From positions 1 to 22,617 of the forward strand of contig CAJJPZ010000019.1 of assembly GCA_905193765.1 (NCBI GenBank): a stretch of 22,617 bases of DNA. Direction: 5' to 3'. The number at the start of each line of letters is the position of its first letter. The stretch's first letter is position 1. This DNA is from an uncultured Eubacterium sp. (GTDB lineage Bacteria > Bacillota > Clostridia > Peptostreptococcales > Anaerovoracaceae). A program made the position numbers and the translations under genes. Shown in pieces: positions 16,120-22,617 of the stretch. The notes under the pieces are model-generated. The model was given only the letters and a program-made list of their open reading frames with translations. It did not search any database and was not told the DNA's origin.

Positions 16120-16752
16120 TCAGGATGCGTCCTGCACCACTATCTCGCCTGCTTCACGGCCTGTATTGCGCATGATGATCTCACATATCCTGGTGACCAT
16201 CTGCTGATCCAGTTTTTTTGTATTGACTGTTACATTGACACCTGTATCGCTTATGACGATGAACGTTTCCGGAAGTCCCTTGTTCTTTACAAGTGTTTCA
16301 AGGGTCTTTTCCTGTTCCATATATCCCAGCAGCTTTATTTTTTCCGAAGTGGCTTTTTCCTTTTCCGTTCTGGATGATGCAGAAGACTCTGATTCCGTCA
16401 GCATGGATATTATCTTGTTGCGGTCCATATCCAGGGTCGCTCTCAGCTCCTGAAAATATGTATCTGTGTTTTTGAGTTCGGAAACATCATCCGAAGTTAC
16501 AAGTGATGATTCATCCTTTTTACCGTCACTGTCTGAGGATCCGCTGTCCGAAGGATCGCTTTCACTTATATTGAGACTGTCGACAAGGACGTCTCCGTCG
16601 TGAAGCGGCACATCTTCATTGACTTTCTTGCTGCCGGGAAACGCACCGCCTGCAGCGGCGTACACTCCGACGCATATCATAAGAGCTGCCAGGACAGACA
16701 GCTTCTTTCTGTTGTTTTTCAGGAATGTGAAAACAGACTTTTTACTTTTCAT
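16120..16752 (-). CDS. spoIIIAH: Stage III sporulation protein SpoIIIAH
   Basis: SpoIIIAH is a mother-cell membrane protein whose extracellular domain meets forespore SpoIIQ across the intermembrane space. The 210-residue form has a basic N-terminus and one membrane segment at about 18-36. An acidic Ser/Asp-rich linker spans about 55-90. A ring-building (EscJ/PrgK-like) domain follows from about 95, with SEKIKLLGYMEQEKTLETLVKNKG and DTGVNVTVNTKKLDQQMVTRICEIIMRNTG. Length is close to the 218 residues of B. subtilis. I chose ATG 16752 over an in-frame start 90 bases upstream, since GGAGGAG lies seven bases before it and the extra 30 residues match nothing. It overlaps the spoIIIAG end by 11 bases and is the last spoIIIA gene. 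I see no hairpin after it. Confidence 0.93.
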   Translation of the reverse strand: MKSKKSVFTFLKNNRKKLSVLAALMICVGVYAAAGGAFPGSKKVNEDVPLHDGDVLVDSLNISESDPSDSGSSDSDGKKDESSLVTSDDVSELKNTDTYFQELRATLDMDRNKIISMLTESESSASSRTEKEKATSEKIKLLGYMEQEKTLETLVKNKGLPETFIVISDTGVNVTVNTKKLDQQMVTRICEIIMRNTGREAGEIVVQDAS

Positions 16753-17143
16753 TGGAATTCTCCTCCCCGTATCCGGAAATACTCTTTTTCTCGAAAACCT
16801 CCACATTTGCGGAGGATATGCTGAAAACAGCTTTAACTGCATTTATCAGATCATTCTTTACGACAGGGTCACCTGCGCCCTCTGCTGTTACGATGACTCC
16901 GGAAATACATGAATCATCATTGTACTGGAGCATGACGTCCACATCGCCTACCCCTTCGATGTCAGAGAGTATGGTGCAGAGTTCAGCTTCAGTGCCGCCG
17001 TCACCGTCGACGATCTGTCGTCTCCCGTCCCTGCTCTGGGTGAACACATCGAATGACAGCAGGATCACGATACCTGCAATGAGCACTATGATGACTTTGA
17101 CGATCTTGTCTCTCAGTTCTCTGTCTTTGAATTTTTCCAGCAA
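16742..17143 (-). CDS. spoIIIAG: Stage III sporulation protein SpoIIIAG, compact form
   Basis: SpoIIIAG forms the large ring of the mother cell-forespore channel in B. subtilis (229 residues). This copy has only 133. A membrane segment spans about 14-32. A ring-building domain follows (about 53-122: AELCTILSDIEGVGDVDVML, GVIVTAEGAGDPVVKNDLIN, VKAVFSISSANVEVFEK). In the Bacillus protein about 50 residues, the beta-triangle insertion, separate the VSDVTVVV strand from the GVLVVAQGA strand. Here only a few residues (QYNDDSCIS) do. The start is TTG 17143, with AAAGGGGGA eight bases upstream and an in-frame stop just before, so no longer N-terminus exists. It lies 37 bases after spoIIIAF. Confidence 0.9.
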   Translation of the reverse strand: MLEKFKDRELRDKIVKVIIVLIAGIVILLSFDVFTQSRDGRRQIVDGDGGTEAELCTILSDIEGVGDVDVMLQYNDDSCISGVIVTAEGAGDPVVKNDLINAVKAVFSISSANVEVFEKKSISGYGEENSNEK

Positions 17144-17151
17144 AACCGGTT

Positions 17152-17160
17152 TCCCCCTTT
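17152..17160 (-). promoter_or_regulatory. Ribosome binding site supporting the TTG start of spoIIIAG
   Basis: AAAGGGGGA lies eight bases before TTG 17143. Moving upstream in the same frame, a TAA is met before any other start codon, so the TTG start is close to forced. Confidence 0.7.
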
Positions 17161-17180
17161 ATAAATATATATTTACACTT

Positions 17181-17351
17181 TCATTTAATATTACTTATTA
17201 AATCCACCAGTGGGTAAATGACCGTGGCCATTATCACCAGTGAAAAAATAAATCTGAGATATTTGCTCACTGATGAGTCAGGAAGCAGTATTTCAATAAA
17301 AGTGAGCGACACGATAACGATGAAAAGATTGCTGACCCACTCTCTGATCAT
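17181..17351 (-). CDS. spoIIIAF: Stage III sporulation protein SpoIIIAF, membrane part only (56 residues)
   Basis: This short gene fills the exact position of spoIIIAF between AE and AG. Its 56 residues (MIREWVSNLFIVIVSLTFIE, then ILLPDSSVSKYLRFIFSLVI, then MATVIYPLVDLISNIK) align by eye with the first 50 or so residues of B. subtilis SpoIIIAF. That segment has two membrane helices joined by LLPxSSxxKY. The Bacillus protein continues to about 206 residues with a soluble ring-like domain, which is wholly absent here: TGA is at 17183-17181 and spoIIIAG starts 37 bases on. This is therefore not a frameshift with the rest in another frame. The ATG overlaps the spoIIIAE stop by four bases (ATGA), so it is likely translationally coupled. 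Confidence 0.88.
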   Translation of the reverse strand: MIREWVSNLFIVIVSLTFIEILLPDSSVSKYLRFIFSLVIMATVIYPLVDLISNIK

Positions 17352-18439
17352 TTCCAAAGCGTACCGCCTCCCATCCCTATCAGTATCGTTATGAATACCA
17401 GGAACATCAGAGCACCAAGCCCCAGTATCACAGTCATCGTCATAGCTGAATTACCCAGTTCATTCAGACTGTCCGAGATACTGGATGACGCGATGGGCTC
17501 AGCGACTATTGCAGTGATCTTGTAAACTATGCATATGGACATGAGTTTTATGACAGGCAGCGCCAGCAGCGATACTATCATGATTATACCTGCCACTCCC
17601 ACGGCATTTTTTATGAGACCTATGCAGCTTATGACCATGTCCAGGGAATCTGCTGCAAATCCGCCGACGATAGGAACGAAGTTGTCTATGGAAAATTTAG
17701 CAGTATTCATCAGTATGCCGTCTGCCGATTTCGTGACGAAGCCCTGTATCGCAGTTATCCCTGAGAATATAGTGATCAGCATTCCTGTTATGAATATCGC
17801 AGCCTTGCGTATGAACGAAGAGAGTTTCTTTACATAATCTTTTTCTGTAATGCTGTTTATCATGACGAATACAGCAGACAGGAATACCATAGGCAGGACG
17901 ACATGCTGCATGAAAAAACTGAAACCTGTAACCGCCGATATTATCACCGGATCCAGTATACCTCCCGATGATATGCCGCCCATGGATATCAGCAGAGGCA
18001 CCATGACAGGAAGCAGCAGCTGCATCGTGTCAGCCATGGTATCCATACTGTCGCTGCAGTAACTGTATGTCTGATAAAAATTCCCTATGCATAGAGCGAT
18101 GATGACGAAACTGCATATCATACTTCCCACAGAAGATACAGCTTTGCTGCCGAAAGAATCCGAAAAGCTGGTCATCAGGCCGATGATTATGCATATGACG
18201 ATTATCTCACAGCCCAGAAAAACGGATGACCGTATTTCCATAAGGAGAAGATCCCTGAGGTTTTCTATTATCTTTCCGGAGTCAAAGAGCGGTTCTCCGT
18301 TCAGCATACTGTATGCTATATCTTCAGCTGTCATGTTCTCGAACAGTCCGCCGCTTTTTATACTTTCTTTCATAAGACTGCTCAGACCCGAAAGATCCAT
18401 ACTGTCGAACTGCTCTCTTATTACTGTTTCGTAGTCCAT
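17348..18439 (-). CDS. spoIIIAE: Stage III sporulation protein SpoIIIAE
   Basis: SpoIIIAE is the large multi-pass membrane component of the SpoIIIA channel. The 363-residue protein has about 70 soluble N-terminal residues, then hydrophobic segments near 72-90, 103-121, 140-154, 163-194, 212-231, 279-309 and 334-356. The family-typical PVMVPLLISMGGISSGG (144-160), NFVPIVGG (253-260) and EPIASSSISDSLNELGNS (314-331) are present. GGGAGGTG is nine bases before ATG 18439, and only 27 bases separate this ATG from the spoIIIAD stop. There is thus no room for the N-terminal signal sequence expected from B. subtilis SpoIIIAE (about 399 residues). Confidence 0.94.
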   Translation of the reverse strand: MDYETVIREQFDSMDLSGLSSLMKESIKSGGLFENMTAEDIAYSMLNGEPLFDSGKIIENLRDLLLMEIRSSVFLGCEIIVICIIIGLMTSFSDSFGSKAVSSVGSMICSFVIIALCIGNFYQTYSYCSDSMDTMADTMQLLLPVMVPLLISMGGISSGGILDPVIISAVTGFSFFMQHVVLPMVFLSAVFVMINSITEKDYVKKLSSFIRKAAIFITGMLITIFSGITAIQGFVTKSADGILMNTAKFSIDNFVPIVGGFAADSLDMVISCIGLIKNAVGVAGIIMIVSLLALPVIKLMSICIVYKITAIVAEPIASSSISDSLNELGNSAMTMTVILGLGALMFLVFITILIGMGGGTLWK

Positions 18440-18466
18440 GAGTCAAAACACCTCCCGATATATTTC

Positions 18467-18856
18467 TTACATCTGAAGCAGCGAACTTATCATTTCCAGG
18501 ATCGCTGACAGCACAGGCAGCGCAAGATAGAATATCATTATCTTGCCTGCAAATTCCACTTTCGTGCCTATGGATCCTTCCCCGGCGTCTTTGCATAGCT
18601 GAGACGTGAAATCAGTGATGTATGCCACGGCAAGTATCTTTATTATTACCGGAAAAAAGGTCCTGCCATATGTCACGTTACTGTAAATGTTCTCGAGAAA
18701 ATCGAATATCTCGGTAAGTGTGCCTGCAACGGAAAGAAATATTAGGATTACCGTAGCAATAATTATGTAAATCGACATTTCCTTGTTGACAGACTTCATC
18801 AGAGACGCCAAAACCACGCCTGTGACTGCCATCGCAATGATTTTTATTATCTCCAT
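18467..18856 (-). CDS. spoIIIAD: Stage III sporulation protein SpoIIIAD
   Basis: This 129-residue membrane protein is related to SpoIIIAC. It opens MEIIKIIAMAVTGVVLASLM, has helices near 3-21, 28-48, 65-85 and 103-125, and contains ENIYSNVTYGRTFFPVIIKILAVAYITDFTSQLCKDAGE. That pattern, with a conserved segment before the Asp-Ala-Gly-Glu turn, is typical of SpoIIIAD. It starts nine bases after the spoIIIAC stop, with AAGG(TGA) overlapping that stop region. It probably forms a membrane subcomplex with SpoIIIAC and SpoIIIAE under the channel rings; this role is inferred from the family. Confidence 0.94.
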   Translation of the reverse strand: MEIIKIIAMAVTGVVLASLMKSVNKEMSIYIIIATVILIFLSVAGTLTEIFDFLENIYSNVTYGRTFFPVIIKILAVAYITDFTSQLCKDAGEGSIGTKVEFAGKIMIFYLALPVLSAILEMISSLLQM

Positions 18857-18865
18857 AGGTCACCT

Positions 18866-19060
18866 TCAGAACTGCAGGAATGTTTTCACAGCATCGAAAA
18901 ATTCACTTATCATCTGTATCACCAGCACCAGGACGACGACGACACCGGCAAGCGTCGTGAGCATCGCCTGTTCCTCCCTGCCGGCTTTTATCAGTACCTG
19001 GTTCAGTACAGCCACTGCGATGCCTATCGCAGCGATCTTGAATATAATATCTATCTCCAT
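18866..19060 (-). CDS. spoIIIAC: Stage III sporulation protein SpoIIIAC
   Basis: This 64-residue protein has two membrane helices (about 5-23 and 34-52) joined by the short basic/acidic loop KAGREEQ, a form conserved in SpoIIIAC: MEIDIIFKIAAIGIAVAVLN, then LIKAGREEQAMLTTLAGVVV. Length matches the family (about 68 residues). AAAGGAG lies about 12 bases before ATG 19060, directly after the spoIIIAB stop. Confidence 0.94.
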   Translation of the reverse strand: MEIDIIFKIAAIGIAVAVLNQVLIKAGREEQAMLTTLAGVVVVLVLVIQMISEFFDAVKTFLQF

Positions 19061-19079
19061 TTAAACTCACTACTCCTTT

Positions 19080-19592
19080 TCAGATCATAATAACAGCTGC
19101 CGCGATACCAGCTGCGACGCCGAGACCCCGGTACATACGTCCCTGCTTCAGTTCCTGTTCCCGCGCTTCGCTGAGACATTTCTCCAGACGCAGTATCGCC
19201 GGCGTGAAGACTTTTGCCTGTCCGCCTGTATCGCTCCTGCCCAGGCCCATGGATATATCTTTTATAACATCTGTTTCCGTCCTGCCCAGAGGGCAGCTTC
19301 TCATATGCAAAGTCATGGCGCTGTCCCAGGCGTCCTTGAGCGTATCCTGCTTTCTGAGATACCCGGCACAGCTTGCAAACACGTCTGACATCCAGCATTC
19401 CTTGAGATGGGATGTGCGTTCGAATGCCTTGTACAGCGTTTCTTTCCTGTAGGATATCTCCATCTCCAGGAGCCGTATCAGTTCAAGTGTGTTTTCGAGT
19501 TCTTTCCTGCGCTCGCGGAATGTCAGTGATTTTATCATCCCCAGACTTGTACAGCACAGGAATATTACAGCGCATCCTGTAATTCTGAGCAT
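19080..19592 (-). CDS. spoIIIAB: Stage III sporulation protein SpoIIIAB
   Basis: This 170-residue protein has the SpoIIIAB layout: an N-terminal membrane segment (3-20), a helical cytoplasmic domain and a C-terminal membrane segment (about 152-170, ending VAAGIAAAVIMI). The family markers RRKELENTLELIRLLEMEISYRKETL (28-53) and GLGRSDTGGQAKVF (116-129) are clear. The latter corresponds to the conserved LGxSDxxxQ stretch. The fold resembles type II secretion protein GspF. AAAGGAGC lies in the last codons of spoIIIAA, five bases before ATG 19592. It is expected to contact the SpoIIIAA ATPase at the mother-cell membrane. Confidence 0.94.
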   Translation of the reverse strand: MLRITGCAVIFLCCTSLGMIKSLTFRERRKELENTLELIRLLEMEISYRKETLYKAFERTSHLKECWMSDVFASCAGYLRKQDTLKDAWDSAMTLHMRSCPLGRTETDVIKDISMGLGRSDTGGQAKVFTPAILRLEKCLSEAREQELKQGRMYRGLGVAAGIAAAVIMI

Positions 19593-19593
19593 A

Positions 19594-20496
19594 TCATGCT
19601 CCTTTCTTAAGACCTGACAGCTTCATTATTTTTTTCACTGTACCGGTGGTCGGCGCTGCTGACAGGAAAATAAGCGTTTCGAAGACATGATCTCTGATGA
19701 GTGAGCCTACCGTCGAGTTTATTACGTCATCGAAGCTGCTGCCGTGTATGGTGGTTATCGTTTTTACTCCTGCACACAGAGCTGCTTCTATAGCCCGTAC
19801 ATCTTCGGCCCGGCCGATCTCGTCTGTTATGATGACATCCGGCGACATGGATCTTATAAGCATTATCATGCCTTCGGATTTGGGGCATCCGTCAAGTATA
19901 TCGGTTCTGCTGCCAAGGTCGTAGCTGGCCATGCCGTTGTAGCATCCTGCGATCTCCGAGCGTTCATCGCATATCCCCACGCGGTAGCCCCTGTTGCTCA
20001 GCGAACGCGCCAGATCCCGGAGTATCGTTGTCTTGCCACATTTGGGAGGCGATATTATGAGGGTGTTCCTGACATCCTCGCCGCATACCGTGTTTATTAT
20101 CTTGTCAGATGCACCGATTATCTGCCTGCTCCTTCTGATATTGACAGACGAGACGTCTTTTATCAGATGGACTTTACCGTCCCTCAGGGTGACTCTGCCG
20201 CATATGCCTACGCGATGTCCGCCTTCTATAGTTATATATCCCTTTGACAGCTCGTCTTCATATGCATAGTACGAATAATCCAGCAGTCTGTTCACCAGTT
20301 CATCCAGTACATCCGGAGTGACGGATCCTGCGTCATGAAGGCTGATCTCACGTCCCATTCCCTTGATGAATGTGTCGCATCCCGCTTTTATCCTTATCTC
20401 TTCAAAGCTGTCCGTTATGTTGTCGGGAAGTTCTCTTATGGTATTTCTCAGGCTTTCAGGCAGTTTTTTTATAATGTTCTCTGTGTTACTATCCAT
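19594..20496 (-). CDS. spoIIIAA: Stage III sporulation protein SpoIIIAA (secretion-type ATPase)
   Basis: SpoIIIAA is the ATPase of the SpoIIIA channel, related to type II/IV secretion ATPases. The 300-residue protein has an N-domain with IRIKAGC and EGGHRVGICGRV (91-102). The RecA-like core has Walker A SPPKCGKTT at 149-157, CDERSEIAGC at 176-185, Walker B VIITDEIG at 221-228, and TITTIHGSS with its His at 247-255. A second ATG at 20496 is chosen over ATG 20502: AAAGAGGT abuts the first ATG but is six bases before the second, a normal spacing. This is the first gene of the operon, 107 bases after the terminator of the preceding unit. In B. subtilis the operon is transcribed by sigma-E in the mother cell. 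Confidence 0.95.
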   Translation of the reverse strand: MDSNTENIIKKLPESLRNTIRELPDNITDSFEEIRIKAGCDTFIKGMGREISLHDAGSVTPDVLDELVNRLLDYSYYAYEDELSKGYITIEGGHRVGICGRVTLRDGKVHLIKDVSSVNIRRSRQIIGASDKIINTVCGEDVRNTLIISPPKCGKTTILRDLARSLSNRGYRVGICDERSEIAGCYNGMASYDLGSRTDILDGCPKSEGMIMLIRSMSPDVIITDEIGRAEDVRAIEAALCAGVKTITTIHGSSFDDVINSTVGSLIRDHVFETLIFLSAAPTTGTVKKIMKLSGLKKGA

Positions 20497-20502
20497 ATCC
20501 AT

Positions 20503-20510
20503 ACCTCTTT
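20503..20510 (-). promoter_or_regulatory. Ribosome binding site deciding the spoIIIAA start
   Basis: AAAGAGGT ends directly against the ATG at 20502 but lies six bases before the in-frame ATG at 20496, which favours the latter. Confidence 0.65.
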
Positions 20511-20540
20511 TCTTTGGTTTATCGTTATACTTTTGATACA

Positions 20541-20570
20541 GAATGTTTATCTGCTTGTACTAAGATATTC
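20541..20570 (-). promoter_or_regulatory. Weak candidate sigma-E promoter upstream of spoIIIA
   Basis: The minus strand between terminator and spoIIIAA has GAATATC (20570-20564) and, 12 bases on, GATAAACAT (20551-20543). These loosely resemble sigma-E -35 and -10 elements (the -10 consensus is CATACAnT). A TAGTACAAGC at 20562-20553 resembles the SpoIIID site WWRRACARNY, with one mismatch. No convincing sigma-A promoter is visible here. The assignment leans on the known sigma-E control of spoIIIA in Bacillus more than on the bases. Confidence 0.25.
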
Positions 20571-20603
20571 AGATGAGCGCCGATTATTACAAAGGATGGA
20601 TGC

Positions 20604-20640
20604 AAAAAACAAAAAAACCGGGAGGAAATTTCCTCCCGGT
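20604..20640 (-). terminator. Strong intrinsic terminator after the CNNM/CBS protein gene
   Basis: Bases 20617-20640 are a perfect 24-base inverted repeat, with arm ACCGGGAGGAAA and its complement. In practice the innermost A/T bases form the loop, leaving a GC-rich stem of ACCGGGAGG with CCTCCCGGT. On the minus strand it is followed by TTTTTTGTTTTTT (20616-20604). It lies about 54 bases after the stop codon at 20694 and separates this unit from spoIIIA. Confidence 0.95.
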
Positions 20641-20693
20641 GCCGGTCCTGTATTCTGCTGTAGGGTTCACGGCTCAAAGTTCGTACAAAGGGA

Positions 20694-22055
20694 TCATTCT
20701 TCTGATCCGTCCTCCTGCTCATCATCATTTTCTTCGTTTTCAGAAACAGGAAGTATTGTTATAGTTATCTTCTCTATCCTTCTGTCTCTGACAGAATCGA
20801 TCCTGAATCTGCAGTTTTCGTATTCGATCTCACGACCGGTATCGTTTTCATCCGGTATCTCGCCCAGTATGTCGATGATAAAACCGCCTATGGTCTCGCT
20901 GTTTTCGGATTCCAGATCTATCCCCAGCTCTTCGTCTATATCGTCCAGATCCATGCTGCCGTCCACGATATATGTGTCATCGGCGACCTTCTGTATCTCA
21001 GGCTCCACCTCATCGTATTCATCATCTATATCTCCCATGACTTCTTCGATTATGTCTTCCATGGTGACGATCCCCGAAAATCCGCCGTATTCGTCTATAA
21101 GTATGGCTATATGCTGTTTCGTCGTCTGCAGTTCGAAGAAGAGTGAGTCTATATTCTTCGTTTCAGGCACGAAGTACGGTTTTCTCAGTATCGACCTGAA
21201 ATCAACATTGTCGAATCCTGCTTCACGTGCCTTTATGAGATAATCCTTTATATACAGTATGCCTATTATATTGTCACTGTCATCTTCGTACACAGGGATC
21301 CTTGAATACCTGAGCTCCATAAGTTCATCGATATAGTCCTCTGTAGGTGCGTTGATATCGATGGAGAACACATCGGTCCTCGGTGTCATTACCTCGTACG
21401 CCAGCAGGTCATCAAAGGCAAAGATGCTGGTTATCATCTTCTTTCCTTCTTCCTTGAGTTCACCGCTCTCCTGACCGGCTTCAAGCATGGAAACTACATC
21501 GTCTTCTGAATATTCGACGCTGGTGACGTCGGTACGCTGACGCAGCAGTTTCAGTATCAGAGTCACCGTTATAGAAAGCAGCCATACGAAAGGTTTGAAC
21601 ATGACCGAAATGAACAGTATAGGTTTGACCACTCCCATAGATATCTTGTCAGCGTGGAGCATCGCAAGTCTTTTCGGCAGTAACTCACCCAGTATCAGAG
21701 TGAAAAAAGCAAGTATCAGTGTCACAAGGACAACTGATATCTCAGTACCGTACGGTATGCCTGCATCTTCCAGCCATGCACCCACATCATCGGAGAAACT
21801 TACAGCAGCCTCCGCACTTGTCAGGAATCCTGCAAGTGTGATCACTACCTGGATAGAAGACAGGAACTTGTTGGGTTCATCGATGAGTCCGGCAAGAGCC
21901 TGCGCTTTCTTGTTTCCCTCCTGTGCCAGTGAACGTATCCTGTTCTTGTTCACAGAAACGATCGCCATTTCTGCAGCAGCAAAATACGCGTTTATGATTA
22001 TCAGTACAAGTAATAAAATTATTTGTCCCAACATGGGCCCGGGATCAGATGACAT
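20694..22055 (-). CDS. CNNM/CBS-domain membrane protein (HlyC/CorC family)
   Basis: This 453-residue protein has the CorC/HlyC/MpfA layout. An N-terminal CNNM (DUF21) domain spans 8-200 with hydrophobic segments near 10-30, 65-82, 105-125 and 142-170. It carries NAYFAAAEMAIVSV (22-35) and LILGELLPKRLA (120-131). Two CBS domains follow (about 222-280: MTPRTDVFSI, RYSRIPVYEDDSDNIIGILYIKD; about 285-345: LIDEYGGFSGIVTMEDIIEEVMGDI). A CorC C-terminal domain spans about 355-437, then a very acidic tail (ENEENDDEQEDGSEE). Relatives are linked to Mg2+ export or homeostasis, and CBS domains commonly sense nucleotides; hemolysis is not implied. AAAGGAG six bases before ATG 22055 lies in the end of the U32 gene. 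A strong terminator follows. Confidence 0.92.
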   Translation of the reverse strand: MSSDPGPMLGQIILLLVLIIINAYFAAAEMAIVSVNKNRIRSLAQEGNKKAQALAGLIDEPNKFLSSIQVVITLAGFLTSAEAAVSFSDDVGAWLEDAGIPYGTEISVVLVTLILAFFTLILGELLPKRLAMLHADKISMGVVKPILFISVMFKPFVWLLSITVTLILKLLRQRTDVTSVEYSEDDVVSMLEAGQESGELKEEGKKMITSIFAFDDLLAYEVMTPRTDVFSIDINAPTEDYIDELMELRYSRIPVYEDDSDNIIGILYIKDYLIKAREAGFDNVDFRSILRKPYFVPETKNIDSLFFELQTTKQHIAILIDEYGGFSGIVTMEDIIEEVMGDIDDEYDEVEPEIQKVADDTYIVDGSMDLDDIDEELGIDLESENSETIGGFIIDILGEIPDENDTGREIEYENCRFRIDSVRDRRIEKITITILPVSENEENDDEQEDGSEE

Positions 22056-22058
22056 TTT

Positions 22059-22617
22059 TTACTCCTTTCTTTTTCGTAAAATATACTTTTCAGCCACCGG
22101 CTGATCCATTCTTATCCTTAGTATCTGCTGAGGATGCGGCGCCGAAGCTATCGGCTGTTCGTCTTCATCCTGCAGGACATCCAGCGTCTGTGTGAAAAAG
22201 TCACAGTCAGGGCCGAATATCTCTATTTCATCACCGAGAACCATCTTGTTCCTCTGCTCTACAACAGCCATATGTGTTTCAGGGTCATAGCTCCTGACTA
22301 TTCCCGTGAAGCTGTAGTCTCTTGTATAGGCACTGGTCTGATAGTTCTGGTCTTCGTTAGTAGGCTTATCATAGTAGAATCCTGTAGTGAACTCACGGTG
22401 GCTTGCCTTCAGCAGTTCTTCCATCCACGCAGGATCATCCACGTAATTTTCAGGATCCCTGTAGTAAGCGTCTATGGCTCTCCTGTATGCACCTATGGTT
22501 ATGGCCACATAGAACACGCTTTTCATACGTCCCTCGATCTTGGCTGAAGCTATGCCTGCATCTGCCAGATCAGGTATATGTTCAAGCATGCACAGATCCT
22601 TGGAATTCAGGATGTAT
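22059..22617 (-). CDS. Peptidase U32 family protein, C-terminal part (5' end outside window)
   Basis: The frame is open to the right edge; the first whole codon is at 22616. The ATG at 22589 is internal, because the preceding codons read YILNSKDLC, which continues as MLEHIPDLADAGIASAKIEGRMKS. That stretch is characteristic of the U32 family just after its catalytic-type core. Next come YVAITIGAYRRAIDAYY, then HREFTTGFYYDKP, then a beta-rich C-terminal domain (FTGIVRSYDPETHMAVVEQRNKMVLGDEIEIFGP). The layout suits the TrhP/RlhA/YrrO branch, which takes part in tRNA or rRNA hydroxylation, rather than collagenase PrtC; subgroup is inferred. The gene runs directly into the CNNM/CBS gene, its last codons supplying that gene's ribosome site. 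Confidence 0.9.
   Translation of the reverse strand, partial: YILNSKDLCMLEHIPDLADAGIASAKIEGRMKSVFYVAITIGAYRRAIDAYYRDPENYVDDPAWMEELLKASHREFTTGFYYDKPTNEDQNYQTSAYTRDYSFTGIVRSYDPETHMAVVEQRNKMVLGDEIEIFGPDCDFFTQTLDVLQDEDEQPIASAPHPQQILRIRMDQPVAEKYILRKRKE

Noticed and set aside
16753..16842. Thirty-residue N-terminal extension of SpoIIIAH
   Set aside because: It overlaps spoIIIAG coding sequence, has no ribosome site and would place a long basic tail before the membrane anchor. GGAGGAG points to ATG 16752.
18324..18596. Second minus-strand frame of 90 codons across the spoIIIAD/spoIIIAE junction
   Set aside because: It is out of frame with two well-supported spoIIIA genes, and its Arg/Ser-rich translation has no hydrophobic pattern or homology I can see.
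19051..19398. Minus-strand frame of 115 codons overlapping spoIIIAB
   Set aside because: It is an alternative frame of spoIIIAB with Gly/Arg/Ser-rich translation. The spoIIIAB frame carries the family motifs and a proper ribosome site.
20335..21243. Plus-strand open frame of 302 codons
   Set aside because: It runs antisense across spoIIIAA, the intrinsic terminator and the CNNM/CBS gene. Its translation is Ser/Ile-rich low complexity with no domain, and both minus-strand genes under it are clearly real.
1..22617. CRISPR arrays, tRNA or rRNA genes, insertion sequences, toxin-antitoxin or phage-defence modules
   Set aside because: No regularly spaced direct repeats, cloverleaf sequences, transposase or phage genes were seen. 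Genes fill nearly all of the window, and the largest gap (about 190 bases at 20503-20693) holds only the terminator and the spoIIIA leader.

Overview
The window is a stretch of core chromosome from a low-to-mid GC Firmicute of class Clostridia. The evidence is a complete spoIIIA sporulation operon, strong AAAGGAGG-type ribosome sites, abundant ATA isoleucine codons, TTG starts, and the clostridial order spoIIIA / asp23 / nusB / xseA / xseB / ispA / dxs / tlyA. Every gene I can support is on the minus strand, so transcription runs from the right edge to the left edge. I see no rRNA, tRNA, CRISPR array, insertion sequence or prophage.

Layout in transcription order. (1) 22617-20604: the 3' part of a peptidase-U32 family gene and a CNNM/CBS (HlyC/CorC) membrane protein, closed by a near-perfect intrinsic terminator. 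(2) 20496-16120: spoIIIAA, AB, AC, AD, AE, AF, AG and AH, tightly packed. spoIIIAF is only 56 codons long, and spoIIIAG lacks the long insertion of its Bacillus homologue. (3) 16094-15397: a nicotinamidase-like cysteine hydrolase with its own consensus promoter, followed by a hairpin/T-tract that also contains the promoter and Shine-Dalgarno of the next operon. (4) 15394-1: a run of 14 closely packed genes: asp23-like, nusB, a TsaD/Kae1 paralogue, xseA, xseB, ispA, dxs, tlyA, a class I aminotransferase, mutS, mutL, miaA, a tyrosine recombinase, and a secreted GLUG-repeat protein cut by the window edge.

How they work together. The SpoIIIA proteins form the mother-cell half of the channel to the forespore. 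xseA/xseB encode exonuclease VII, mutS/mutL mismatch repair, and miaA/tlyA RNA modification. dxs makes the first MEP-pathway intermediate and ispA condenses the resulting C5 units to farnesyl diphosphate. Many genes overlap by 4-26 bases, or carry the next gene's ribosome site in their last codons, which suggests translational coupling.

I found no clearly new multi-gene system. The points most worth a second look are the stripped-down SpoIIIAF/SpoIIIAG pair, a SpoIIIAE with no signal peptide, the fused terminator-promoter-RBS before asp23, the TsaD paralogue that keeps its metal ligands, and a solo recombinase coupled to a surface-protein gene.
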